This document shows, piece after piece, positions 33,211 to 41,593 of a DNA stretch of 64,000 nucleotides. The position numbers were made by a program, and so were the translations under genes. This DNA is from CAYYWP01 sp050176585. GTDB lineage: Bacteria > Desulfobacterota > Binatia > HRBIN30 > CADEER01. Each line of letters begins with the position of its first letter. Positions within the stretch are counted from its first letter, which is position 1. The notes below the pieces were generated by a model. The model had not been told where the DNA came from and made no database searches. It saw only the letters and a program-made list of their open reading frames with translations. The stretch is taken from contig JBFXHX010000017.1 of NCBI GenBank assembly GCA_050176585.1, positions 25,810 to 89,809 on the forward strand. The letters are read 5' to 3'.

Positions 33211-35295
33211 TCAGCGGGTGAAACCCCGCAGACCGCCGGCGCCAGTGCCCCCGCTGAACCTCGGCATCGCCATCGGTTTCGGCCCGCTGCGCGGGCCAGT
33301 GCGCGCGGAGCTCTCCCCTCCGCGGCTGAAGGAGCGAATGTCGGGCATGCGCGGTCGCGCGTTGCGGAGCGGCGCGCTGGCCCGCGAAGTATCGGCGCTG
33401 GGCCAATTGCTCTGCCCCGGCCCGATCTGCCGCGCGCCGCGCTTCGGAGCAGGCACGCCGGACGCGCCCCGCGCCCTGAGCCGTCCGAGCGCGTCAGCGC
33501 CGCTCTGCTCGGAGGCGCGGGGTAGCGCGCTGGGCGGCGGCGCGAGCCGCTCCGCGGTGCGCCGGCGCGCCAAGGGCGCTGCATCGACAGAGCGGCCTTG
33601 CGTCCGCATGCGCCGTAACGCCTCGCCGGGTTCTACGGACTTGTCCCGGACGCCGGTGGCCGGCGGAGCGGCCGCCGGCTGGCGCTGCCTTTCGATGTCT
33701 GGCGCACGCTGCTCCACCGCTGTCGGTGGCGCGCTGCGCTCGCTCTCGTCGCGAAGCTCCGGGGAAGCGGAGGTCGTCGCCGCCTTCGTGCGATCGAACC
33801 GAGTCGCCGCGCCTTCGCTCGAGCCGTCGCCGGCGGACGCCGCGGCTCGTTCGCGCCACAGCTCGGTCGAGTTCTTCTGCGGCGCCAGGTCTCGGGTCGG
33901 AGCGTGACCGGCCCCGAAGCCTTCGACCTGGCGCGCGCCGCCCACGCGCGGTGCACCTGGCAGGGGCTTCACATCGCTCTCGCGCAGCGATGCGAGCCGC
34001 GCCTGCAGCACGGGCACGCGGTGGAATTGCTCCTTCGGAACGGCGACCAACCCGCCTGGAACCGCGGCATTGCGGTACAGATTGATGCGTTGAACGGGGA
34101 CATAGCTCCCGGGATCTCTCACGAATGCGTTGTTGACGTACCTCGGACCTCCCCATCCGTTCCAGCAGGGCACGCCGTAGAAGCCAGGGCGCCCCCACCA
34201 CGGGATCAGCGGCTCGCCCCAACCGAGCGCCACCCAGCTCACGAACGGCGCGCCAACGCGCAAGCCGATTGACGGCCCGTAGAAAGCGACCAGTGCCGGC
34301 GCGTACACGGGCGAGTACAGCAGCGGCCCGGGTGCCCAGGCCCAGTATCCGCAGTATACCCAGCGGCCGTAGTGGAACGGCGCCCAGCCCCACGGGGAGT
34401 AATCCGCCCAGGCCCAACCCCATACGGGGTCGCGCAGCCAACGGCCGTATGTGTACGGCGCCCACCCGACCGGGACCGAGTACGGAACCCAGACGCGGCC
34501 GTAGGTCTGCACGTACCGCCAGCGGCCGTGCCGCTCGAGCTCATGTGCTCCGTAAACGTCGGGCGATACGGAGTACGAGCGCGGCGCGGCCAGCAAGGCG
34601 TCGGCGCGGCCGTAGTTCCATTCGTCCCACGCGTGCAGCTCTGCGGCGGCGCCGGCTTTGAGCTGCGTACCATCACCGGCGATCTCCAGGGCCTCGCCGG
34701 TCGCGAGCGTCAACGGACCAGCTCCAGTGGGCGTCACAAAGGCAGAGCCCGCGCGTCGAGCGGTGAAACGGGTGGAATCGGCGCTCGCATCGATCCGGTA
34801 GTAGCCGTCGCGGGTCGTGGTGAGCACTGCGCCGGGAGCGTCCACCTGGATCACCTGGCCCGGCGCGAGCTCGCGCAGGTCGAGGACGGCGCTGCCTTCG
34901 GTCACCTCGAGGTGGAGAAAATCGGGCTCCTGCGCCTTCATCCGCAGCCGGGTGTGCTCCCCACCGCGCGCGAAGGCGTGAGCGCCGATTTGGAGCTCGA
35001 AGCGACCGTCGCGCGTGGCCAGCGCGTCACCTGCGGCTAAGGGGATGTTGACCTGCGCCGTCTCCCACTCGTCAGTGCCCGGCCGCCAGAAGGAGACATC
35101 GCCTTCGACCAGCCCGAGCCGGGGCGGGGTCATGCGCAGGGTGCGCTCTTCGGCCGTGGCTGGAGCTGTACCAGCGACGGCGATAACCACGGCGGCGAGC
35201 GCGGCGCGCATTGCCTGGCGCGCCGCCGATGCGATCTCTCGGCCGCGGCAGCGCCGCTTTCCGATCGGGCTGAACCAGCTCAGCCGCGAGCTCAT
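33211..35295 (-). CDS. Secreted FecR/DUF6600-type protein with Trp/Tyr/Gly-rich central region
   Basis: 694 residues from ATG 35295; an internal ATG at 35211 would give a shorter, cleaner signal peptide (MRAALAAVVIAVAGTAPATA). Residues 50-230 are a FecR-like beta domain (LGLVEGDVSFWRPGTDEW, DGRFELQIGAHAFARGG). Residues 240-400 carry repeats of W/Y/G/P, e.g. HGRWRYVQTYGRVWVPYSVP, WGWAWADYSPWGWAPFHYGR, as in DUF6600. Residues 430-694 are disordered and rich in Ala/Arg/Ser/Pro. Probably periplasmic or surface-associated, function unknown. It lies 103 bases downstream of the efflux permease on the same strand. Confidence 0.75.
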   Translation of the reverse strand: MSSRLSWFSPIGKRRCRGREIASAARQAMRAALAAVVIAVAGTAPATAEERTLRMTPPRLGLVEGDVSFWRPGTDEWETAQVNIPLAAGDALATRDGRFELQIGAHAFARGGEHTRLRMKAQEPDFLHLEVTEGSAVLDLRELAPGQVIQVDAPGAVLTTTRDGYYRIDASADSTRFTARRAGSAFVTPTGAGPLTLATGEALEIAGDGTQLKAGAAAELHAWDEWNYGRADALLAAPRSYSVSPDVYGAHELERHGRWRYVQTYGRVWVPYSVPVGWAPYTYGRWLRDPVWGWAWADYSPWGWAPFHYGRWVYCGYWAWAPGPLLYSPVYAPALVAFYGPSIGLRVGAPFVSWVALGWGEPLIPWWGRPGFYGVPCWNGWGGPRYVNNAFVRDPGSYVPVQRINLYRNAAVPGGLVAVPKEQFHRVPVLQARLASLRESDVKPLPGAPRVGGARQVEGFGAGHAPTRDLAPQKNSTELWRERAAASAGDGSSEGAATRFDRTKAATTSASPELRDESERSAPPTAVEQRAPDIERQRQPAAAPPATGVRDKSVEPGEALRRMRTQGRSVDAAPLARRRTAERLAPPPSALPRASEQSGADALGRLRARGASGVPAPKRGARQIGPGQSNWPSADTSRASAPLRNARPRMPDIRSFSRGGESSARTGPRSGPKPMAMPRFSGGTGAGGLRGFTR

Positions 35296-35398
35296 TTCAC
35301 CGGCATGGTACTCGTTCGCCGGTTAAAGGGAAAGCGCCGTGTGAGAGAGGAGACCGCCGCCCTCGGCGCGGCGACGCCCGCGCTCTGCCGGACTGCGA

Positions 35399-36607
35399 TC
35401 AGGTATAGCCCAGGGCGTCGATGATGTTCATATTTGCCGCCTTCCGAGCCGGGTAGATCCCGAAGAACAACCCGACGCCGACCGAAACGGCGAACGCCAC
35501 GCCGACGCTGACCACCGAGATCGGCACCTCCATGCCGTAGAGGAAACCGACGTAGACCGGCAGCCCGACCCCGATCGCGGTCCCGGCTATGCCGCCGGCG
35601 AGGCTGAGAATGCTCGCCTCCATCAGGAACTGCAGCAATATGTCGCTGCGGCCGGCGCCGAGCGCGAGCCGGATGCCGATGTCCTGCGTCCGCTCCGTCA
35701 CCGTGACCAGCATGATGTTCATGATGCCGATGCCGCCGACCAGCAGCGACACCGCTGCGATCGCCATTAAGCCGAGGCTCACCGCGTCCGAGATGCGCTG
35801 CACGAGCACGAGGTACTGGTCCAGCGACTCGACTTTGAAGCTGCTGAGGGCGCGGTGGCGCGACGCGATCACATCGCGCACCGCGGAGACCAACGGCGGC
35901 ACCGCTTCCGGGCTGGTCGCCTGAAAATACACGACGTCGACGAAGCGCACGCCCGAGACGCTGCGGAACGTGGAGAACGGAATGATGGCGGTCAGCCCGG
36001 CCGCCTCGCTCTTCTGCAGGGCCGCCGCGCTTTCCACGCCTTCGCGAAACGTACCGATCACGCGGAAGCGCAGCCCGAACAACCGCAGCCACTGCTCGCC
36101 GACGGGCTCGCCGCCATAGAGCTTCTCGGCCAGCTCGTCCGAGATCACCACCACTTTCGCGGCGGAATGCTCCTCGGCGTCGGACAGAAACCGCCCTGAC
36201 GACACGACCAAATTGCGCACCCGGGCGTACTGGGGCGTGACGCCGAGCACCCCCACGGTCTCCGGCTGGTTGCGAATCGACATGAGCTCGTTGCCGCTCA
36301 ACACCGGCGCCATCGCCGCCACGTGAGGCAGCCGGTGCTGAAAGGCTTCGATGTCCTCGAAATCGAGCTCCTCCGGGTTCACGCCGCCGCCGGTGCCATA
36401 GGCGAATACGAGGTTGGAGCCGACGCCCTCGATGAGGCTGATGACGTACTGCCGCCCGAGCAGCCCGATGGAGACGACGGCGACGACGCTCGCGGTACCG
36501 ATCGCCATCCCCAACATCGTGAGCAAGGAACGGCCGCGCTGCCCGGAGAGGCCGTCCAGGGCGAACCGAAACAGAAGCCTAAGCCACTCCGTCGTCGGTC
36601 TTTCCAT
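35399..36607 (-). CDS. MacB-like ABC transporter permease (FtsX fold)
   Basis: 402 residues. One N-terminal helix (TMLGMAIGTASVVAVVSIGL), a periplasmic MacB_PCD domain (residues about 50-260, with VVVISDELAEKLYGG), and three C-terminal helices beginning near 275 with VGGIGIMNIMLVTVTERTQD and IGIRLALGAGRSDIL, ending in the GIYPARKAANMNIIDAL motif. Works with the adjacent ATPase, MacA-like adaptor and TolC-like channel to expel a drug, toxin or lipid-like compound across the outer membrane. Overlaps the ATPase gene by 29 bases. MacB itself is fused; here ATPase and permease are separate. Confidence 0.92.
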   Translation of the reverse strand: MERPTTEWLRLLFRFALDGLSGQRGRSLLTMLGMAIGTASVVAVVSIGLLGRQYVISLIEGVGSNLVFAYGTGGGVNPEELDFEDIEAFQHRLPHVAAMAPVLSGNELMSIRNQPETVGVLGVTPQYARVRNLVVSSGRFLSDAEEHSAAKVVVISDELAEKLYGGEPVGEQWLRLFGLRFRVIGTFREGVESAAALQKSEAAGLTAIIPFSTFRSVSGVRFVDVVYFQATSPEAVPPLVSAVRDVIASRHRALSSFKVESLDQYLVLVQRISDAVSLGLMAIAAVSLLVGGIGIMNIMLVTVTERTQDIGIRLALGAGRSDILLQFLMEASILSLAGGIAGTAIGVGLPVYVGFLYGMEVPISVVSVGVAFAVSVGVGLFFGIYPARKAANMNIIDALGYT

Positions 36608-37322
36608 CGCTGATGTGAATGATGCGCCTGGCGGTCTCGCCGACCTCGTGGTCGTGGGTGACGAGCACGATCGTCACACCACCGCGGTTCAGCTCGTGGA
36701 GAATGTCGAGGATCTCCGTCGCCGTGCGGCTGTCGAGGGCGCCGGTCGGCTCGTCCGCCAATACCACGCGGGGTTCGTTCACCAAGGCACGCGCGATAGC
36801 GGCGCGCTGGCGCTGACCGATCGACAGCTCGCGCGGCTTGTGGTCGAGGCGGTTGCCCAGCCCCATCTGCTCGAGCCGCCGGCGCGCGGCGGCCCGGCAC
36901 TCGCGCGGCAGGCGACCGGCGTACAGCGCCGGCAGCGCCGCGTTCTCGAGGATGGTGAGCTGGGGCAATAGATGAAACGACTGGAACACGAACCCGATCT
37001 TGCGGTTGCGCAACCGCGACAGCTCGTTCGGGGACAGCCCGGACACGAGTTGACCGTCGAAGTAGTAGGTGCCCTCGTACTCGGCGTCGAGCAAACCGAG
37101 GATGTGGAGGAGCGTCGACTTCCCGGAACCCGAGCGCCCCATGATCGCGGTGAACTCGCCCGCGTGGATGTCGAGATCGACGCCCGCCAAAGCCACCACC
37201 GACGCGCCATCCCGTTGATAGGTCTTGCGAACCCCGCGCAGCGACATGAGCGCGCTCGTGGCCAGGTGGTCGGCCGCACGCACTTCGCGCTGCCGGACGA
37301 GCGACGGTACGGGAGCGGTCAT
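36579..37322 (-). CDS. MacB/LolD-like ABC transporter ATPase
   Basis: 247 residues. Walker A GRSGSGKST, Q-loop FVFQSFHLLP, signature LSIGQRQRAAIARAL, Walker B VVLADEPTGALD, H-loop VTHDHEV. The first ~25 residues (before MSLRGVRKTY) are extra; an internal ATG at residue 26 is an alternative start. The start overlaps the MacA-like stop as ATGA (37322-37319), so translation is coupled. Energises the adjacent permease. Confidence 0.92.
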   Translation of the reverse strand: MTAPVPSLVRQREVRAADHLATSALMSLRGVRKTYQRDGASVVALAGVDLDIHAGEFTAIMGRSGSGKSTLLHILGLLDAEYEGTYYFDGQLVSGLSPNELSRLRNRKIGFVFQSFHLLPQLTILENAALPALYAGRLPRECRAAARRRLEQMGLGNRLDHKPRELSIGQRQRAAIARALVNEPRVVLADEPTGALDSRTATEILDILHELNRGGVTIVLVTHDHEVGETARRIIHISDGKTDDGVA

Positions 37323-38449
37323 TGGTCGCGGCGTTTGGCTGTGATGCGCATGCCGTCGTCCAGGCCCGTCGTCGGCCCCACGACCACCAGCGCGTCATCG
37401 GGTAGACCTTCCTCGATGGCCACGGCGCTCACGCTCGAGAGCCCCGTGCGCACCGGCGCCTTGCGCAAGCGGCGCCCGGTCACGCGGTACACGTAAGACT
37501 GGTCCCCATCGTTTATTACTGCCTCGGCGGGCACCTGCAGCGCATCGGCATCTTCCGCGACAGTGATCTCCACGTCGGCGGTCATTCCCGGCACGAGTCC
37601 CTCGACCGGCGGATCGAGGCTCGCCAGGCTTTCGGCCACGGCGCGGCTCTCCTTCACCACCACGTTGGGCACGATCTCGCTGATCTTGCCCGTCCACTCG
37701 CGCCCGGGAAACGCGTTGGCGCTGATGCGCACGTCCTGGCCCGGCCGGACGCGGCCGAGATCGACCTGGTCGATGTTGGCGCGCACGCGCAGGCGGTCCA
37801 GATCGGCAATCGAGAGCAAGGGCGCCCCGATGCGCACCATCTCGCCCTTCTTCGCCGCCGTCTTGTAGATCGTGCCGCTGATCGGAGCGCGCACCACCGT
37901 GGCATCGCGTTGGGCCTGGAGCTCGGCGATGCGTTTCTCCAATGCCGCGACGCGGAGCGGGACCTCGCGCTCGAGATGGCGCACATGCGCCGAGGCTTCC
38001 GCGGCCGCTCGCTCGCTGGTCGCGTAAGCCTCCCGGGTCATCGCACCGCCCTCGAACAACCGCCGGTCGGTGCGCACGCGGTCGCGCCGTTCATCCGCGA
38101 CCGCCCGCGCGGCGCGCAGTGATTCGAGCGCGCTCAGCCGCTCCGATTCCGCCGCTGCCAACTCGCCCGCCACGGGCCCCTCGTCGAACCGCGCCACCAC
38201 CTCGCCTTGCTGCACCCGCTTACCGGGGTCCGGGATGTCGACGACCCGCCCGTCGAGGCGGGCGCGCACGTCCACATCATCGATCGGCTCGATCTTGCCG
38301 TTCGTGGACACGATGACCCGCAGCGGGGCGCGGCGTACTGCGACCGCTTCGACCTGCGGCGGCTCGCGGCGCGCACACCACACCGGAATGGCCGCTGCCA
38401 TCAGCACGATGGGCAGCGCGATCAGAACACGACGCACGTTTGTCGACAT
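37319..38449 (-). CDS. MacA-like periplasmic adaptor (HlyD family)
   Basis: 376 residues. N-terminal anchor (VLIALPIVLMAAAIPVWC), a split barrel-sandwich/lipoyl region (VIVSTNGKIEPIDDVDVRAR and VVRAPISGTIYKTAAKKG), an alpha-helical coiled-coil hairpin at about 95-180 rich in Arg/Glu/Ala, a beta-barrel (VRANIDQVDLGRVRPGQDVR) and a membrane-proximal domain. It bridges the inner-membrane ABC permease to the TolC-like channel. Lies between the TolC-like gene (21-base gap) and the ATPase (4-base overlap), defining one operon. Confidence 0.92.
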   Translation of the reverse strand: MSTNVRRVLIALPIVLMAAAIPVWCARREPPQVEAVAVRRAPLRVIVSTNGKIEPIDDVDVRARLDGRVVDIPDPGKRVQQGEVVARFDEGPVAGELAAAESERLSALESLRAARAVADERRDRVRTDRRLFEGGAMTREAYATSERAAAEASAHVRHLEREVPLRVAALEKRIAELQAQRDATVVRAPISGTIYKTAAKKGEMVRIGAPLLSIADLDRLRVRANIDQVDLGRVRPGQDVRISANAFPGREWTGKISEIVPNVVVKESRAVAESLASLDPPVEGLVPGMTADVEITVAEDADALQVPAEAVINDGDQSYVYRVTGRRLRKAPVRTGLSSVSAVAIEEGLPDDALVVVGPTTGLDDGMRITAKRRDQ

Positions 38450-38470
38450 GTCAGAACCGGACTCTGGCGC

Positions 38471-39844
38471 TCAGGGCGCAGCGGTGGGCGCCGCCGCGTC
38501 TTCCACGAGGGACGATTTGAGCCGACCGGTCTCGCGCTGCAGCTGCGCCCACAACCGCAATCCCGCCAGCCGCGCGTCGACCGCCGCGAGCGCCGCGCGC
38601 GCGCGCTCGGCACGTGCCTCCAGCGCCTGGGCGAGCGTGCCGCGCTGGGCCTGAAGGCTCATATCGGCCAGCCGCTGGCGCTCCGTCGCGATGCGCACGC
38701 GCCGCTCGGCCAACGCGGACTCCCGCGCCGCCACGCGCAGCGCGCGCTGGAGCTCCCGCACCCGGGCGCGCTTGTCGTTCCGCATGGCCTCGTACCGCAA
38801 CCGCGCGGCTTCTGCGGCCTTGGTCGCGCTATCGATGTTGCGGCTGGTCCGAAATCCATCGAACACCGGTACGTTCACGTCCACGCCGATCGCCACCTCC
38901 TGTTCGAACGCATCGAAGCGCTTCGTGCCGTAGTGAAAATACCCACCGCGCACGCCGAGGGTCGGATACCGGCCTGCGCGCGCGGCCTTTACCGCGAGAT
39001 CTTCCATACGCTGCCGAAGGCCCAGGATGCGGAGTGCTGGTGCGTCGGCCACCTTCGCCTCGGCATCGCGGTCAACCGCCGCTGCATCCAGCGTGGGCAG
39101 GCTCGTCGGGTCGACCGTGATCGCGCTCGCCTCGTCGGGATCGGCACCAATGGCGTCGGCGAGTGCCGTGCGCGCCTGCTCGAGCTGTTCTCGATGCGCG
39201 TCGGCCTCGAGGCGGGCCTGCTCGAGCTCGATGGCTGCCCGCTCGCGCTCCTCGGGTAATGCCCGCCCGCCCTGGAGCAACAACTCGGCCTGGCGGTGCA
39301 GCCACTCCACGTCGGCGATTTTGGTGCGATCGTTGGCCGCGAGCTGTTCGAGCCGCACCACATCGACGTACCGGTCGACCACCGCATAGCTCACGCCCTC
39401 ATGTTGCTCCGATTCGGCTACGTCGGCGGCCTCGGCTTCGAGCTCGGCGCGCTCCACGTCGCGCCACTGCTTCAGATCGAATAGGATCTGGTCGAAATAT
39501 ACCGCCAGCCAGGGCTCCGAGGAACCCTGGGCCGACAACGGGTAGCGCTTCAGCTGTCCCTTGCCGTTGATCGCATCGATCGTGCTGTCCTGCTCGCTCG
39601 ACCAACCGGCCTGACTGCGCACGCCGGCGTGCGGCCAGTAGATGCTGCGCGCGGCGGCCGCTTGATCATCGGCCTTGCTCGCTTCGAGCTCCGCGATCTT
39701 GGCCTCGGGGGCGTCGCGCAGCGCGCGCGCCACCGCGTCGCGCAACGACAGCGTGACGGCGCCGGCCGCCACCGGGTAGATGAGCAGCGCGCCCGCGCAG
39801 ACCAACACGGCTGCGGCTCTCCAAAGGTTGCGCTGCGGTTGCAT
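38471..39844 (-). CDS. TolC-family outer-membrane efflux channel
   Basis: 457 residues from ATG 39844, with GAGGAAG upstream. Signal peptide MQPQRNLWRAAAVLVCAGAL cleaved near VAAGA. Two long helical repeats with OEP features: VTLSLRDAVARALRDAPEAK near the mature N-terminus, long coiled coils rich in AELEA/ERERA, and VAIGVDVNVPVFDGFRTSRN at the start of the second repeat. Forms the trimeric outer-membrane duct of the pump. First gene of the minus-strand operon TolC-MacA-ATPase-permease. Confidence 0.9.
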   Translation of the reverse strand: MQPQRNLWRAAAVLVCAGALLIYPVAAGAVTLSLRDAVARALRDAPEAKIAELEASKADDQAAAARSIYWPHAGVRSQAGWSSEQDSTIDAINGKGQLKRYPLSAQGSSEPWLAVYFDQILFDLKQWRDVERAELEAEAADVAESEQHEGVSYAVVDRYVDVVRLEQLAANDRTKIADVEWLHRQAELLLQGGRALPEERERAAIELEQARLEADAHREQLEQARTALADAIGADPDEASAITVDPTSLPTLDAAAVDRDAEAKVADAPALRILGLRQRMEDLAVKAARAGRYPTLGVRGGYFHYGTKRFDAFEQEVAIGVDVNVPVFDGFRTSRNIDSATKAAEAARLRYEAMRNDKRARVRELQRALRVAARESALAERRVRIATERQRLADMSLQAQRGTLAQALEARAERARAALAAVDARLAGLRLWAQLQRETGRLKSSLVEDAAAPTAAP

Positions 39845-39940
39845 CGACTTCCTCGCGAGGTGGCCCAAGCCACCCCCCGGCCCGGAACCGGGCCTGCTAT
39901 CGCACGGCAGCATGGCCGAGGCAACGCGACAGCCGACGGG

Positions 39941-41431
39941 TCAGTGCGATGCTGTGCTCGCGCCGTCCGCCAGCGAATTGCCCGCAATCTGACCACCGCC
40001 CGCCGGCGGATGGCGGCGCTGGGCCATGAAGGAGAAGAATTCGCGTGCCTCGCGGAGGCGGCGCTTCATCACTCGTCGATCGCGAACCATGTCGCGCATG
40101 ATGCGCAGGATCGGCCTCGGGCGCAGGTAATAAGCCCGGTAGAAGCGCTCCAATGCGTCATGCATCTCGGCGCTGGACAGATCCGGGTAGGACAACACCG
40201 CCTGCTGAATGCCCTGTCCCTGCACCAGGTCGTCGCGCGAGGTCACCGGCAGCCAGCCGCTCTCCTCGGCTTGGCGAAACAACTCCGTCCCGGGGTACGG
40301 CGCGGCGAGCGACACCTGGAGACTATACGGGTCGATGACCTTCGCGAACTCGATGGTGCGCGCGATCGATTCGCGAGTTTCGCCGGGCAAGCCGACGATG
40401 AACGTTCCGTGCACCAAGATCCCCAAGCGATGGCAGTCGCGCATAAACGCCATCGCGCGGTCGATGCGCGTCCCCTTGCGGATGTTGTTGAGAATCCGCT
40501 GGTCGCCGGTCTCGAATCCGACCAACAGCAAGCGCAGGCCGTTCTCCTTCAGCACCTTGAGCGTCTCGAACGGCACGTTCGCCTTCGCGTTGCACGACCA
40601 CGTGATACCGAGGCGGCCGAGGCCACGCGCAATCGCTTCGGCGCGCGGGCGGTCGTCCGTGAACGTGTCGTCGTCGAAAAAGAACTCGCGCACCTGCGGG
40701 AACAGTTGGCGGGCGTGCGCCATCTCTCCGACCACGTGCTCGGCGCTCCGCGTGCGGTAGGTGTGGCCGGCGATCGTCTGCGGCCACAGGCAGAAGCTGC
40801 ATCGGCTGCGGCAGCCGCGCCCGGTGTACAACGACACATACGGGTGCTGCAGATAACCGATGTAGTAGTGCTCGACGGTGAGATTGCGCGCGTAGACGTC
40901 GGTCACGTACGGAAACGCGTCGAGATCATGGATCGGCGGCTGCGGGATCGTGCGGCGGATCTCGCCGCCCGGTCCGCGGTAGGCGAGTCCGGCCACGTCG
41001 GCGAAGTCGGCGCCGGCCGCGATGTCGCGCACGGCATAATCGAACTCGCCGGTGGTGACGAAATCCACCGCCGGCGCCGCGTGCAGCGTCTGCTCCGGCA
41101 GCACCATCGTATGCGCGCCGACGAAGCCGATGCGGACGCCGGGCAGCGCTGCCTTCAGCTCTGCCGCGGTGCGCGCGTCCTGGTCCACGGACGGGGTCGA
41201 GGTGTGGATGATGATGAGGTCGTGCCCGGCGGCACGCCGGATCACTTCCGGCAACTCGAGCTCATCGGGCGGCGCGTCGATCAATGTGCTGCCCGGCACC
41301 AACGCAGCGGCCTGGGCCAACCACGTCGGATACCAGAATGACCTGACCTCACGCCGCGCCTGGTAACGCGCCCCCGCCCCACCGTCGAAGCCCTCGTAGG
41401 AGGGCGGATTCAGAAACAGCGTCTTAGTCAT
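39941..41431 (-). CDS. hpnJ: Hopanoid-associated radical SAM protein HpnJ
   Basis: 496 residues from ATG 41431. N-terminal cobalamin-binding-like domain starts TKTLFLNPPSYEGFDGGAGA and REVRSFWYPTWLAQAAALVP, which I recognise from HpnJ. Radical SAM cluster motif CRSRCSFC (Cx3Cx2C), then HTYRTRSAEHVVGEM, FFFDDDTFTDD, GFETGDQRILNNI, and GLPGETRESI. HpnJ is linked to formation of the cyclitol-ether head group of bacteriohopanetetrol. This implies the organism makes decorated hopanoids, although no other hpn genes are in the window. Divergent from the AsmA-like gene. Confidence 0.82.
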   Translation of the reverse strand: MTKTLFLNPPSYEGFDGGAGARYQARREVRSFWYPTWLAQAAALVPGSTLIDAPPDELELPEVIRRAAGHDLIIIHTSTPSVDQDARTAAELKAALPGVRIGFVGAHTMVLPEQTLHAAPAVDFVTTGEFDYAVRDIAAGADFADVAGLAYRGPGGEIRRTIPQPPIHDLDAFPYVTDVYARNLTVEHYYIGYLQHPYVSLYTGRGCRSRCSFCLWPQTIAGHTYRTRSAEHVVGEMAHARQLFPQVREFFFDDDTFTDDRPRAEAIARGLGRLGITWSCNAKANVPFETLKVLKENGLRLLLVGFETGDQRILNNIRKGTRIDRAMAFMRDCHRLGILVHGTFIVGLPGETRESIARTIEFAKVIDPYSLQVSLAAPYPGTELFRQAEESGWLPVTSRDDLVQGQGIQQAVLSYPDLSSAEMHDALERFYRAYYLRPRPILRIMRDMVRDRRVMKRRLREAREFFSFMAQRRHPPAGGGQIAGNSLADGASTASH

Positions 41432-41593
41432 CACCCGATGATCTTCCCCCTGCCCCGCGCCGTTCCGCCCCGGGCTCAGCGGGGGGATAGTATCGGAGGG
41501 CTTCGAGCAGATCAACGCGGCCGCAGTAACCAAAGCCGTAAGCCGACCGGTACTTCGACCACCGCCGCGCACGTGGTACAGCGGGCGCGGCGC